Source of the DNA: Beroe forskalii
Taxonomy: Eukaryota > Ctenophora > Nuda > Beroida > Beroidae
DNA length: 64,000 nt
Assembly (NCBI GenBank): GCA_011033025.1
Contig: WFMF01000024.1
Location: 913,966-977,965 of the forward strand
Direction of reading: 5' to 3'
The position numbers were made by a program, and so were the translations under genes. The notes under the pieces were generated by a model. It was given only the letters and a program-made list of their open reading frames with translations, had not been told where the DNA came from and ran no database searches. Position 1 is the first letter of the stretch. Each line of letters opens with the position of its first letter. Positions 44,986 to 54,294 of the stretch are shown one piece after another.

Positions 44986-45091
44986 CTCCCTGGCCAGGGA
45001 GGTAACCCCCCGCGGAATAAAAAAAACTGGCCAGGGGTATAAGTTAGACATTTGAGTGTCACAGGGTGTATAATATTAATATATAATAATA

Positions 45092-45431
45092 ACTAGCAGG
45101 CCCGTCGGGCCTGCAAATACAAAGCTCACTCGGCGCTGCTACGCAGCACCTCGTTCGCAAGATTCAATTCAACTAAATACTTTTTACCGCATCAAAAAAT
45201 TCCAATCACATCAAAAGTAATTACGGATCATCATCGTATTCAAAACAGCATTAAACAGAAATGAACGCGCGCGCAATATGTAACCATAGCAACGCGCGCG
45301 CATATATCCATACTGCACGTGGGCGCTCCAAAATGTGTCTACAAAAGGACAAAAGACGTTACGACGTACATAATTATAATATTACAGAGGTTGCGAAATT
45401 ATATTAGAGATAATAATAATAATAATAATAA
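45092..45431 (+). mobile_element. Hairpin-headed dispersed repeat, short copy
   Basis: Starts ACTAGC with the hairpin at 45096-45114, then CGGCGCTGCTACGCAGCACC as at 2545. It retains internal segments (ACCGCATCAAAAAA, ACAGCATTAAACAGAAATGA) and ends GAAATTATATTAGAGATA plus an (AAT)n tail. Internally deleted relative to 2545-3396. Confidence 0.6.
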
Positions 45432-46061
45432 GAGCTGATAATTCGGGACCCAATTTATAAAGCCGAGATCTCAAGAACGGGAAATGGTAGAGCCATGATC
45501 GAGGTCAGGTTTTGTTGATCTAAGATAGGAAAGTGTTATAGGCTATAAGAGAAGTTCTGGTGACGTCATTTTCACGTCATTATGACGTCATCAACTTAGC
45601 GAAATTTTATTGCTTTTTTTAGCGAAAATAGGCCATTTTGAGCGCATTTTTCACCAAGAAGGAAAGGCGATAGCTCAAAAATTTTGAAAAATCGTTAGTT
45701 GGAAATTTAAAGAGCTTTCAGAAAATCATATGGATCATTGGGCTATCTCGATTTTCATCGAGATATACGCGATTTTCTAAGGTACGGTGAAAAATCAATT
45801 TCAAAATTTTAGGAGAAAAACTTAAACGAGTGATATGTCACGAACTGCAGCATATCTTGAGATGAGACCGGTCAAAAGTATGTTGTACTAAGGCGGAATT
45901 GTCTTATAGGCTATATGGGAAGTTGGTTTGAGCTTATTTGTGTGCTGTGATGACGTCATCAAAATCGCGTAAAACCACTAAAATAGCGTATTTTTGTAAT
46001 AGAACGCTATTTTGCGCTACTTTTTACATCTCCAACTCATAGAGTTTTCATCGGATTGGTG

Positions 46062-46287
46062 TGGGTCCGAATAACGGGGGTCCGAATAACGGGGTTCCGA
46101 ATAACGGGGTCCGAATATCGGGGGTCCGAATAACGGGGTCCGAATAACGGGGGTCCGAACAGGGGTCCGAATAATGGGGGTCCGAATAACGGGGTCCGAA
46201 TAATGGGGTCCGAATAACGGGGTTCCAAATAACCGGGGTCCGAATAACGGGGGTCCAAATAACGGGGGTCCGAATAACGGGGGAAAT
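46062..46287 (+). repeat. ~16-bp tandem repeat
   Basis: About 13 copies of a unit close to GGGGGTCCGAATAACG with 15-17 bp length variants. Complementary-strand frames through it are repeat artefacts. Confidence 0.9.
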
Positions 46288-46294
46288 ATACGAT

Positions 46295-46640
46295 GGACTA
46301 GTGAAGCACGTGAGTTCACGCGGACGTTTTGTAGAAATTAGGGATTTGAAGAAATTGATATTTACGCAGGATTTTCGACTTGATTATGTTGAAATGAGTT
46401 TAAATACGACTAATGCACATGAAATCAGATCTGGTTGCCATATTTATGCACGTGATTACACACAGACGTTTTGTAGAAAATAGGGGATTTGAAAATTGAT
46501 ATTCACACGGGATTTTCGACTTGGTTACGTTGAAATGAGTTCAAATACGACTAATGCACGTGAAATTAGATCTAGTTGTTATATTCCAGCACGTGAGTTC
46601 ACGTGGACGATTTGTAGAAATTAAGAAATATATCAATTCT
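46295..46640 (+). repeat. ~150-bp tandem repeat, 2.3 copies
   Basis: Units share GCACGTGAGTTCACG or a variant, ACGTTTTGTAGAAA, GGATTTTCGACTTG and TGAAATGAGTT. The third copy is truncated. Confidence 0.75.
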
Positions 46641-46815
46641 AGTAATTCCAAGTTAGAATAACGTAGTTTTGGACTTCGTCAGGGTGAGTTGTGGGTTAGA
46701 CTTGCGTGTGGGCTAGTAACGTGGGTTCGGACTACGTGAGGGCAAGTTACGTGGGTCCAAACTGCCTTTGGGCAAGTAACATGGGTTCAAACTACATACA
46801 TCTGTCAAGATATCG

Positions 46816-46956
46816 TCACCAAAACCGTTGGACGGTTGGTCAAGTAACCCCCCGCGGGTTTGGATGTGACAACGGAACCTGAAAAGAGACAAAATGGGCT
46901 GATCACATCCAAACCAGCGGGGGGTTACTTGACCAACCGTCCAACGGTTTTGGTGA
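46816..46956. repeat. 141-bp palindrome
   Basis: The arms of ~54 bp start TCACCAAAACCGTTGGACGG and end CCGTCCAACGGTTTTGGTGA. The loop is ~30 bp. The motif GGTAACCCCCCGCGG near the other end of the insertion (44999-45014) resembles part of the arm, so this may be the terminal repeat of the larger insertion. Confidence 0.85.
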
Positions 46957-47142
46957 TTACTACAAGAGAAAATCCCAGATTTCCTCAAATCTTTGCGGGA
47001 AATTTGCATATATTGAGGAGTGATGTTCTCACATAATCATATGATGAAATCATGAAATTTGGAACTTGAAGGGTTCAGTGAACCCACTGAACGCCAGGGA
47101 AAGCAAGAGAACGGAGGAAGTACTGGGAACATCTGAAGAACA

Positions 47143-47346
47143 TTGTCTGCTGAGTGGACCAGACAAAAATCTGCTACACATCCTTGGAGGACTACAAGGG
47201 GACCTCATTGCATTCCGAACGGATATCCTAAGTTGATATATGGTATTATAGAAGGTATTCGGAGTGAACACGCTAACATGGTTCAAGAAATTGGGAAGTG
47301 CCCTAGTAAAGGACCTAACAGGACTAAAAGAAGTCCGAGCCGATGA
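47143..47346 (+). other. 67-codon frame, doubtful
   Basis: ATG to TGA with many Arg, Lys and Ser. The matching segment of copy 1 (about 37970-38400) has indels that break the frame. Not supported as a gene. Confidence 0.15.
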
Positions 47347-47879
47347 CAGAGTGTGGTAATAAGTGATCACAAGCATCTGTGAATTACTTTATGTGAGTTA
47401 TTTAAAACTAAAGTACGGAAGTGCATTTGAGTAGCATTCAGCAATTTGGAAGCAGCAGATGCACAGATCTAGACTGTCCTAGTTGTGCATTGATCAGTGA
47501 GGAATAGAAGAAGGGTCACCACAGATGAAGTGGAATCACTCCTGGGACCTGAGTGTCTCATCTTTAGCAGTGACATAGACCTTAATACGAAAGGATCTCA
47601 CGGCAATGGAGAGCCACCACAATTATTCCTAAGATAATAAGATACCATATTATTGACACGGGGCTTTACACTGTAATTTATAAGATCACAATAGCACAAA
47701 TTAAACTTTAATATTTTACTTAAACTTCATTAATTGAAGTACCCCATATTTATATGATTATACACCCCCTTACACAGGTTTTATGAAATATTCCAGCACC
47801 TGCACACTTCAGAGAATCGTAGAATGTGATAGAATGGATTCTATTACACATGTATGGCAACCGGTGGAACAACGGGGAA

Positions 47880-49560
47880 ATCTAGTGGATTCTGGAAATC
47901 TCTAGAGTATAGTAGAGTGCTATGGAAGCTACGTGCAAGATAAACCCTACTTGCAAGATAAACCCTAACAAATTAGAAACATTGTAGGAAATTGGGGCTG
48001 GAAGTGATATTATTATATATCGCAAATCAAAGGCGATTAATTTTCTTTTCAAAAAAAGAGTGATTCTGGGAGTTTTAAAACATTTTTAAATCCCGTAAAT
48101 CAGTTCACACTCTTTCATATTTTGTTGAGGTGTCTACGCAGTGTGCAAGTGATTTAGGCGAGTGAGCAGTGAGTGAGTATGTTGTAAGATAGGTAGATAT
48201 TTGTTACGTACGTGTTTCAATCTAGGTATTCCCCCCAAAGTATACCTCAACAATACATTCCTCAAATGGGGTGGAATGTGACATCAAAGTAAATTTAAAA
48301 GTCTGCCCACCGAGCCCTTCTGAGAAAGTAACATGTCTGGATGAAATGGCAAAATGTGACGTGAGTACCATGACGTGCGAAACAGAAGTCATACAGAGCC
48401 AGGCAGGTATGATGATCCGTACAAGAGTGAAGAGAAGTAGTGAAGGCACCAGATAAGGAGGGAAAACTACAAACTCTAAACAAGACTGCACAGTCTACCC
48501 TTTTCTGGAGATATGGAGATCACAACGAGATTTTGGTGGGCAAACAGCTATTTAGGGGCCGAGACAATCCAGTAATGTCGATCTCTATGGACATCGGGGA
48601 TGACAGTTGGCTACAACGAAAGGCAAGGGTTATATCGGCCGTGGACCTGGAACAAATGCAGAGGATCATCCAACAACAGGCAAAATAAGGACTATTGTGA
48701 CGGAGGGTGGCCGCAGTACGGGTAAGGGCTGGACAGGATGGCTGCTGGCGGGGTTATGGAGCGCAGGGGTCTTGGTTATCCTGATGCTGTTGACAAAGAC
48801 AGCGTGGTGGTGTAGGAGGAGAAACCGGCAGCAGGGGGAAGGCGACCGGTGGAACAACGAGGAAATCTAGCGGATTCTACTTTGTAGAGTATAGTAGAGC
48901 GCTATGGACGCTACGGGCGAGATAAACCCTGGAAGTGATATTATATCGCAAATCAGAGGCGATTTTTTATTTTAAAAAAATGAGTGATTCGGGGAGTTTT
49001 AGATCATTTTTAAATCCCGTAGATCAGTTCACACTCTTTCATATTTCGTCGGGGTGTCTACGCAGTATGCAATTGATTTAGGCGAGTGAGCAGTGAGTGA
49101 GTAATGAGTATGTTGTAAGATAGGTAGATATTTGTTATGATAGTAGTTTTATTTAAGAGGAGCTCGTAGCAGAACTCGGAAGTTGTTCAGGTTAGCATAT
49201 TCTGTTAAGATAGTTTAGGCAGTGTAGTTAAAAGTAGGTTACTCAGACGTTGTCTTGGTCAGCGTAGTTAAAAGTACGTAACAGAGAAGTTGTTTTGGTT
49301 TCAGCATGTTTTGGTAATGTAGTTTAAGCGGTGATCCAGTAGGTGATCCAGTAGGTGATCCAGTGAGGTGAACTCGGTGAGGTGCATGGTGTGAGTTAGT
49401 GATGTGAAGCACAGTATATAATGCAGACCGGAGATTAGTGTATTATCTTCTGAAGATTCCATACAATTCTGACTTCCAACGATTCCTGTCTTATCACTGG
49501 TGCCCGTCTCATCATTGACCAAAAGTCCAAATTACGCCCTGGATCCTTACCTCGGTTCAG
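47880..49560 (+). mobile_element. LTR-like repeats around an env-like remnant
   Basis: Segments at about 47880-48215 and 48862-49150 are direct repeats sharing GAGTATAGTAGAG, TCAGTTCACACTCTTTCATA, GGCGAGTGAGCAGTGAGTGA and GATAGGTAGATATTTGTTA. The second continues to a TATATAATGCAG box near 49420 and ends around 49560. Between them lies the env-like remnant. This looks like a shrunken LTR element without gag or pol. A related LTR in reverse orientation is at about 51715-52170. Confidence 0.5.
48232..48870 (+). pseudogene. env-like glycoprotein remnant with membrane anchor
   Basis: The first part matches the C-terminal half of the frame at 50846-51436 (complement): an NNTF glycosylation-type site, KVCPPSPSEK and a run of cysteines (TCLDE, KCDV, MTC). 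It is broken by stops and frameshifts. The last frame (48607-48870) ends in a hydrophobic stretch of about 20 residues (GWLLAGLWSAG... LMLL) followed by a basic RRR tail, typical of a transmembrane anchor of a retroviral-type envelope protein. It lies just before the second LTR-like repeat, where env sits. An old inactive copy in the genome; no function is expected. Confidence 0.5.
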
Positions 49561-50169
49561 CTTACACACAGTGTTCTAGAATGGCTTTTCTAGAACAAAA
49601 GAAACAATCTCCTTGAGCCACTTGAATTTGTGGCCCTAGACGCACATGCAATACCTATTACTCTGTTTATCAGAACGCAGCCAGAAGTTTAGGCAATTGT
49701 GAGATCGTTGCAAGGTGGTAAAATGATGCATCATTATCAAAACTCCCTGCTGTGTCTGCTGCAAAAGCACGATGTCGCAGTGTCTCAGTGTGGGGAGACT
49801 TGTCCTTCACACTTTGATTTTTTCCTCGTAACAACATTATAGTCTTCCCCGTCTCCTCCCCTTTGAATTCTCCTTCCCCACTTCCCAACCACTTGTACAA
49901 AGCATACAGAGTCCCAGAACCTGTGCAATTGTGGAATGTTGTACTATACAATCACATATCAGCCAAGATCGAAACGCAATCTCACATTGGCATCAAAAGG
50001 GAATACCAACAAGTCAGTCAAGTCACCCACATCCCTCCACCTCCTCTTGTTCTACAGATGCTCATGGACCATCTACAGCAGACCCGGGGCCAAGTTCAGC
50101 CCCCGGATATCGCCATAAAAATATTATCATAAAGTCATAACATATTATTCGGTACCTAATCAGATATAG
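49560..50169. other. Weak coding-like stretch on both strands
   Basis: 49863-50130 on the + strand (AYRVPEPVQLWNVV, PPPPLVLQMLMDHLQQ) and 49670-49951 on the complement are both open with plausible composition. They cannot both be real over the overlap. I cannot decide, and see no recognised domain. Confidence 0.2.
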
Positions 50170-50362
50170 GTAGTGATCTGGAAATCTACAAAGAGCTAAC
50201 CAGGATAGTTGTAAAGACTCTGAAGGAGAAAAGGCAAGGAAGTAAGGAACCTGCCATTGTAAAGTATTGGAAGTATTTGAATTTTTTATACAGTGCATTT
50301 GAGAACAACAGAATCAACACAAAACTGCTAATCAAAGCAACCTATGAACTTCAGAGTTCAAG
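50170..50362 (+). CDS. Possible coding exon, unknown
   Basis: A GATATAG acceptor is followed by 63 open codons in one frame (SDLEIYKELTRIVVKTLKEK, RQGSKEPAIVKYWKYLNF, LYSAFENNRINTKLL, IKATYELQSS), ending AG|GTGACA. The composition is that of a helical protein. It is phase 1 at the start and phase 2 at the end. No family recognised; the neighbouring exons were not found. Confidence 0.35.
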
Positions 50363-50474
50363 GTGACACATGATAGCAATTCGTTTCTTTCGACGATCTT
50401 CCATAATAAACTTAGTATGAAAAGTGTACGTGATAGTGAAATTAAATATTTTCTATCTTGATTCCTTTTTGATT

Positions 50475-50729
50475 TCAAAAAGATTTAAAAGATAAACTAA
50501 CAACAATTGACACAATCTTTCCGCTGATCACCACTGTTACCTTAGCAATACTAATCTTGATAACAGGGCATAACAAGACATAATCAAGAATTGTGCCTGC
50601 TGGTGTCCCTGAAAGTTCCTGCTTGCTGAAAATCGTATTGTATGTCCCCATCTCCTGTAATAAATCAAAGATTTTAAACACTCTGAATCTAGTGTTGTGG
50701 CTCAACGCGGATCGAGCGCTGAAATTCAA
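50475..50729 (-). other. Frame resembling a LINE endonuclease fragment
   Basis: The complement reads RVFKIFDLLQEMGTYNTIFS and TPAGTILDYVLLCP. A T-x-x-G-T-x-L-D-Y-V block resembles the end of endonuclease domains of non-LTR elements or other transposon proteins, but the match is loose. Confidence 0.2.
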
Positions 50730-50845
50730 ACCCCTTTAAATTTTTACCCAGGGCCCGCCATTAAAACCGGATATCCTCGGTCTTGTCTCACCGAGATCTA
50801 TCGCTCAGGGGTTGAGCACCAAAAATTTAATTTTTTTGGTGCACC

Positions 50846-51436
50846 CTACCAGAAAAGGGTAGACTGTGCAGTCTTGTTTAGAGTTTGTAGTTTTCCCTCC
50901 TTATTCGGTGCCTTCACTACTTCTCTTGTACGGATCATCATACCTGCCTGGATCTGTATGACTTCTGTTCCGCACGTCATGGTACTCACGTCACATTTTG
51001 CCATTTCATCCAGACATGTTACTTTCTCAGAAGGGCTCGGTGGGCAGACTTTTAAATTTCCTTTCCATTCCACCCCATCGTATCTGAGGAATGTATTGTT
51101 GAGGTATACTTTGGGGGGAATACCTAGATTGAAACAAGTACCGTTTTCTTCCACTCCCGTATGTAGTACATCGTAGATGGGGAATATCTCGGTGGCATGC
51201 AGGATCGGTATCTTGAGTACCGCATGTGCGTTGAATGTATCGTCCTCTACACTCGTTCTTGCAACATACATGGCCCCTATTTCATAAGCCAGGGAGGGGT
51301 TTTGCTGGATCAAAGTGCCCTCAAGGAGACTATTGTTCTTCCTCGCTGTATCCAACTGTTCCTTGGATATAAGTGTGGAGGAGATACACAGATACGTCCG
51401 ACTGCCGCCCTGAGATAGTCGAGTTACCATTTCCAC
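50846..51436 (-). CDS. env-like glycoprotein fragment, 196 aa
   Basis: An intact complementary-strand frame with at least three N-glycosylation-type sites (NGT, NNT, NKT) and a cluster of cysteines toward its C-terminal half (GTCF, KVCPP, TCLDE, KCDVSTMTC). The second half matches the broken copy at 48232. It is preceded, in its own direction, by a reverse LTR-like segment (about 51715-52170) and a TGGCGCATCGAG possible primer-binding site. No gag, pol or membrane anchor is present in this copy. The assignment to env of a Metaviridae/errantivirus-like element comes from position, glycosylation/cysteine pattern and the anchor in the sister copy, not a search. Confidence 0.45.
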   Translation of the reverse strand: MEMVTRLSQGGSRTYLCISSTLISKEQLDTARKNNSLLEGTLIQQNPSLAYEIGAMYVARTSVEDDTFNAHAVLKIPILHATEIFPIYDVLHTGVEENGTCFNLGIPPKVYLNNTFLRYDGVEWKGNLKVCPPSPSEKVTCLDEMAKCDVSTMTCGTEVIQIQAGMMIRTREVVKAPNKEGKLQTLNKTAQSTLFW

Positions 51437-51679
51437 TCCACAAATCGCCTATTATTCGTTATTGCCTCAACAGTTGTGGCAATTTGACATTCCAGTTCGC
51501 TAACCTCTTTGGAGCACTTCTGGTTCCTCAATCCCAAAGGCGGGTGCAATCTGAGCCGACCCCATTTCCACAGTACGCAGTACTGCCCATTGGTTCTCGA
51601 AGTTCATTTTTCAAATCCTTCAATCGCAATAGCTACGCTCGCTTACTCACTGTTTGGCCCTACTGACCAGGTCGCTTTT

Positions 51680-52170
51680 AGCTTATGTAGGACCGACTGT
51701 ACATTGAGCTCGATGCGCCACTGTCAGATAGCCGAGGGAGGATCGGGAGCGTTGTTTTGGAACTAGTGACGAGACAAGAATCGTAGAGAATCGTATCGAA
51801 CCGTATAGAATCATATAACACTAACTTACAAACTGAATTATATACCGCGCTTCTCTTCTTCACTCACGACACGTACCGCACCGAGTTCACCTCATTGGAT
51901 CGCCTACTTTAACACTAATACCAAAAATAACCTACCAAACTATGCTAAAACCAAAACAATCTCTGTGTTCCCTACGTTTAACTATGCTAACCAAAACAAC
52001 TTCCGAGTTACCTACTTTTAACTATCTAAACTATCTAAACTATCAAAATATTCTAACCAAAATCTTCCCAAAATATGCTGCTACGAACTATCATAACAAA
52101 TATCTACCTATCATACAACATTCTCACTCACCGCTCACTCACTGCTCACTCACCGCGCACTGCGTACAAA
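51680..52170 (-). mobile_element. LTR-like segment in reverse orientation
   Basis: On the complement it shares GTGAGTGAGCAGTGAGTGAG, GATAGGTAGATATTTGTTAT, AGTTGTTTTGGTTAGCATA and GAGGTGAACTCGGTG with 49085-49385. It ends CTATCTGACAG just before the possible primer-binding site. It abuts the helicase exon at 52182. Confidence 0.5.
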
Positions 52171-52181
52171 CACTTTCTCAG

Positions 52182-52305
52182 GTAGACCTGATAAGACAAG
52201 GCCTGAAGGATCTCAACTCTCTCGGACAGTGTACTGATACCATCCAAGTCTCAACCATAGACAGCTACCAAGGCTTAGAGCAACAAGTTATCATCCTATC
52301 ACTGG
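52182..52305 (+). CDS. SF1 helicase C-terminal exon 1 (motif V)
   Basis: A TTTCTCAG acceptor precedes VDLIRQGLKDL..., then the block TIQVSTIDSYQGLEQQVIIL and SL. S-T-I/V-D-x-Y/F-Q-G-x-E is motif V of superfamily 1 helicases (Upf1/NFX1-type/Aquarius group), which act on RNA or RNA-DNA hybrids. The exon ends CTG G|GTCTTG, a weak donor. The codon completed across it gives Val, so the joined reading is ...SLVRS, as expected in this family. The upstream helicase motifs (Walker A, DEAA box) are not in the preceding 4 kb, which is LTR/env-derived, so the 5' part is missing, distant, or was separated by retroelement insertion. Confidence 0.65.
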
Positions 52306-52501
52306 GTCTTGAAACACCTTATTGACCTTATCACTTCACACTGAGTTATCATTCTATCACTAAGTCTTGGAACAACTTATCACAACTTTACACCGAGATC
52401 AAAATCATTTTTTGATTCCATCCCAATACTGATGAAATTTCAACATTTGTTTTGCAACTCTTCTTTTCTCTCGAAGTGGCTCCTAAACCTGTAATCCCCA
52501 G

Positions 52502-52597
52502 TAAGAAGTGGTGAGGATAAAGATATCGGTTTCATGGCGGACATGGGACGCCGGGTGGTGGCGCTATCCAGAGCCAAGGATCTCCTGCTCATTGTGG
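52502..52597 (+). CDS. SF1 helicase C-terminal exon 2 (motif VI)
   Basis: A TCCCCAG acceptor is followed, in phase 1 with exon 1, by RSGEDKDIGFMADMGRRVVA and LSRAKDLLLIV, then G|GTAAGT. The GF-x-x-D/N-x-R-R-x-x-V-A-L-S-R-A-K block is motif VI, which contacts the ATP phosphates through its arginines. This is the most conserved signature of Upf1-like helicases. The match is strong, and the frame agrees with both neighbours. Confidence 0.75.
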
Positions 52598-52833
52598 GTA
52601 AGTGAGGGGAGGCGGAGTTTATAGATAATCGGGCTTTATGGCTAAACGGATCTTTGAATTTATAGCTAGCTAAACGTCTCATGTAGATGAGCTAAATGGT
52701 TAGGAATTAGGCGGCCAATATCATATCGTATCGTGGTGAAGAATGTTGAATAGATTAATATAAAACTTTTCGTAGTTGACTCAAAACCAACCAATAGTAA
52801 GAGATGAATGACCATCCCCCACCCCTTGAACAG

Positions 52834-53033
52834 GTGACGCAGACACGTTCGCCTCTAACGATGTGGTGTGGCAGCCTCTGATCCGGCTGCTCCACGAAAT
52901 GCGGCTTATCAGCGAGACTCTGCCACTGGAGTGTCCAAGCCACCCTGGCAAAGTCCTCAAGGTGGCGTCAGCAGAGCAGCTGAGGATGGTTGTGGATACC
53001 AAGCAGACGGTGTGTGATATCTGCGGCGTTTGA
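52834..53033 (+). CDS. SF1 helicase C-terminal exon 3, with stop
   Basis: A CTTGAACAG acceptor continues the frame: GDADTFASNDVWQPLIRLLH, EMRLISETLPLECPSHPG, KVLKVASAEQLRMVV, DTKQTVCDICGV and TGA at 53031. The LPLECPSHP segment and the C-x-x-C near the end resemble NFX1-type zinc finger helicases (ZNFX1), in which Cys/His-rich repeats follow the helicase. Here the protein stops at the first CxxC, so the zinc finger array is lost or lies beyond an unseen splice. The gene is either a shortened paralogue or a pseudogene. Confidence 0.65.
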
Positions 53034-54269
53034 TATGAAGACAATAGCGCCACCTTGAGTTTGATAGAAAGACGGCGCCTCTCTGGTGGTGGTCGGTGGA
53101 TTATAAGATAGCGCCGATGCCGCTGCTAATGCGGCGGCAACCTCCTGATTTACTCCTTGTGTTCTTTTGAATATGGGTTCATGCTATTAGTATTGTAACA
53201 TTGATTTTGAGGCTTTTGTTACAATGATTCTGAAGCTTTGTATTTTCAATTTAATGAGACGCCGTGATAATTAAGAGAACGTTGGCAGTGATTAACATTT
53301 TGATAATTTATACGTTGATGATTTCATATGATTTAAATCGATTTCATGATTCCTCTATTGTAATTCAACTCGTTTTATTTATCTTAGATACTGGAGCTTC
53401 TTGAAATCAAGGGGTTGATCGAGAATGCTTGCCTCCCAGAAGCATTCTTCCTAATAATTGTGAACGCTTGTATTATCGTGGCTGTTCTAGATCATCAACC
53501 TCATCAATCAAGCCTTATTCTGTCAACCTGTTGCATACATACTTTGTCTTTCATGCAACTGAGTGATTGAGTAAGAAATTACAGTAATGTCACCAAAATA
53601 ATTTGTTTCAAAGGCTTTTGTTTCACTGATGTTCAAGAAATGGTTCCTCAAATTTCAGGAAACGTCATATATAAGGTTAATTCCAGAATCACTTTCAGTT
53701 AGAAAGTTCTTTCAGCTGAAAGGCACCGCCATCACTGGCAGCTGAAAGCTTCTAAATTAGTTGACAATCCTACGCAACGCGCTCATAATTAACACTGGAT
53801 CAGTTGTCTAAAAGCCTTTCTTTGACTCAAATTATTGACGCTTTGATCAACAGTAATTGGGCGTTATTCTTCTGAATTTGATCAATTTATAGCGCAGTTG
53901 CTTTTTGTGTGTCTCTCACTAATAATAAACGGAGCAGGTGTGAGTGCAAGTCTAGAGCTGCGCACGTGGACCACGCACCACGTGACCGCATTCTCCGTCA
54001 CGTGACGCGCAATTATAACGCTCAAGTACGCGGCATGTGCCGCACGTGGACCATTACACCATTCTAGCTGTGTTGCTACGCGACCAAGGTAGAAGCTCAT
54101 ACTTTTAATTTTGTCTTGAAATATATCACTAGGTATATATATTTAACAGTGTCCTCCGCCTGATGGAAATCATCATCAGCAATCAGGGATGTGTAAGTGT
54201 TTTCCACGTGTCGGCTTATTCCCACTCCTCGTTGTTTCTGGTCCTAAGTTTGTCATATTTTCCTTTCAG
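53034..54269. other. Intergenic or intronic, no gene seen
   Basis: Separates the helicase end from the bHLHZip gene. A CACGTG motif occurs several times at 53960-54055 (GCACGTGG, CACGTGAC). This is notable because CACGTG is the site expected for a bHLHZip protein of the next gene's class. It is probably the promoter region of that gene. Confidence 0.4.
53962..54050. promoter_or_regulatory. Cluster of CACGTG E-box motifs
   Basis: At least four CACGTG hexamers occur within about 90 bp, roughly 0.25-0.33 kb upstream of the predicted start codon of the bHLHZip gene. Mlx/Mondo/Myc-type factors bind CACGTG. Autoregulation is therefore plausible but only inferred. Confidence 0.45.
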
Positions 54270-54294
54270 CTGACACCTTCTCCCCCTCCGCACC

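Larger units (their letters stand above)
44982..46958. mobile_element. Insertion with ACTA duplication, absent from copy 1
   Basis: In segmental copy 1 (near 37760) the sequence is GGACCAACTACCAGAGAAAA. In copy 2 the same flanks are separated by 1977 bp, with ACTA on both sides (44978-44981 and 46959-46962). Inside are the hairpin-headed repeat, CRE-like TGACGTCAT sites near 45560-45590, two tandem arrays and a terminal palindrome. It is probably a nest of several insertions. There is no coding gene. Confidence 0.6.

Noticed and set aside
46017..46319. 100-codon complementary-strand frame rich in FGPPLFGP
   Set aside because: It is a translation of the ~16-bp tandem repeat.
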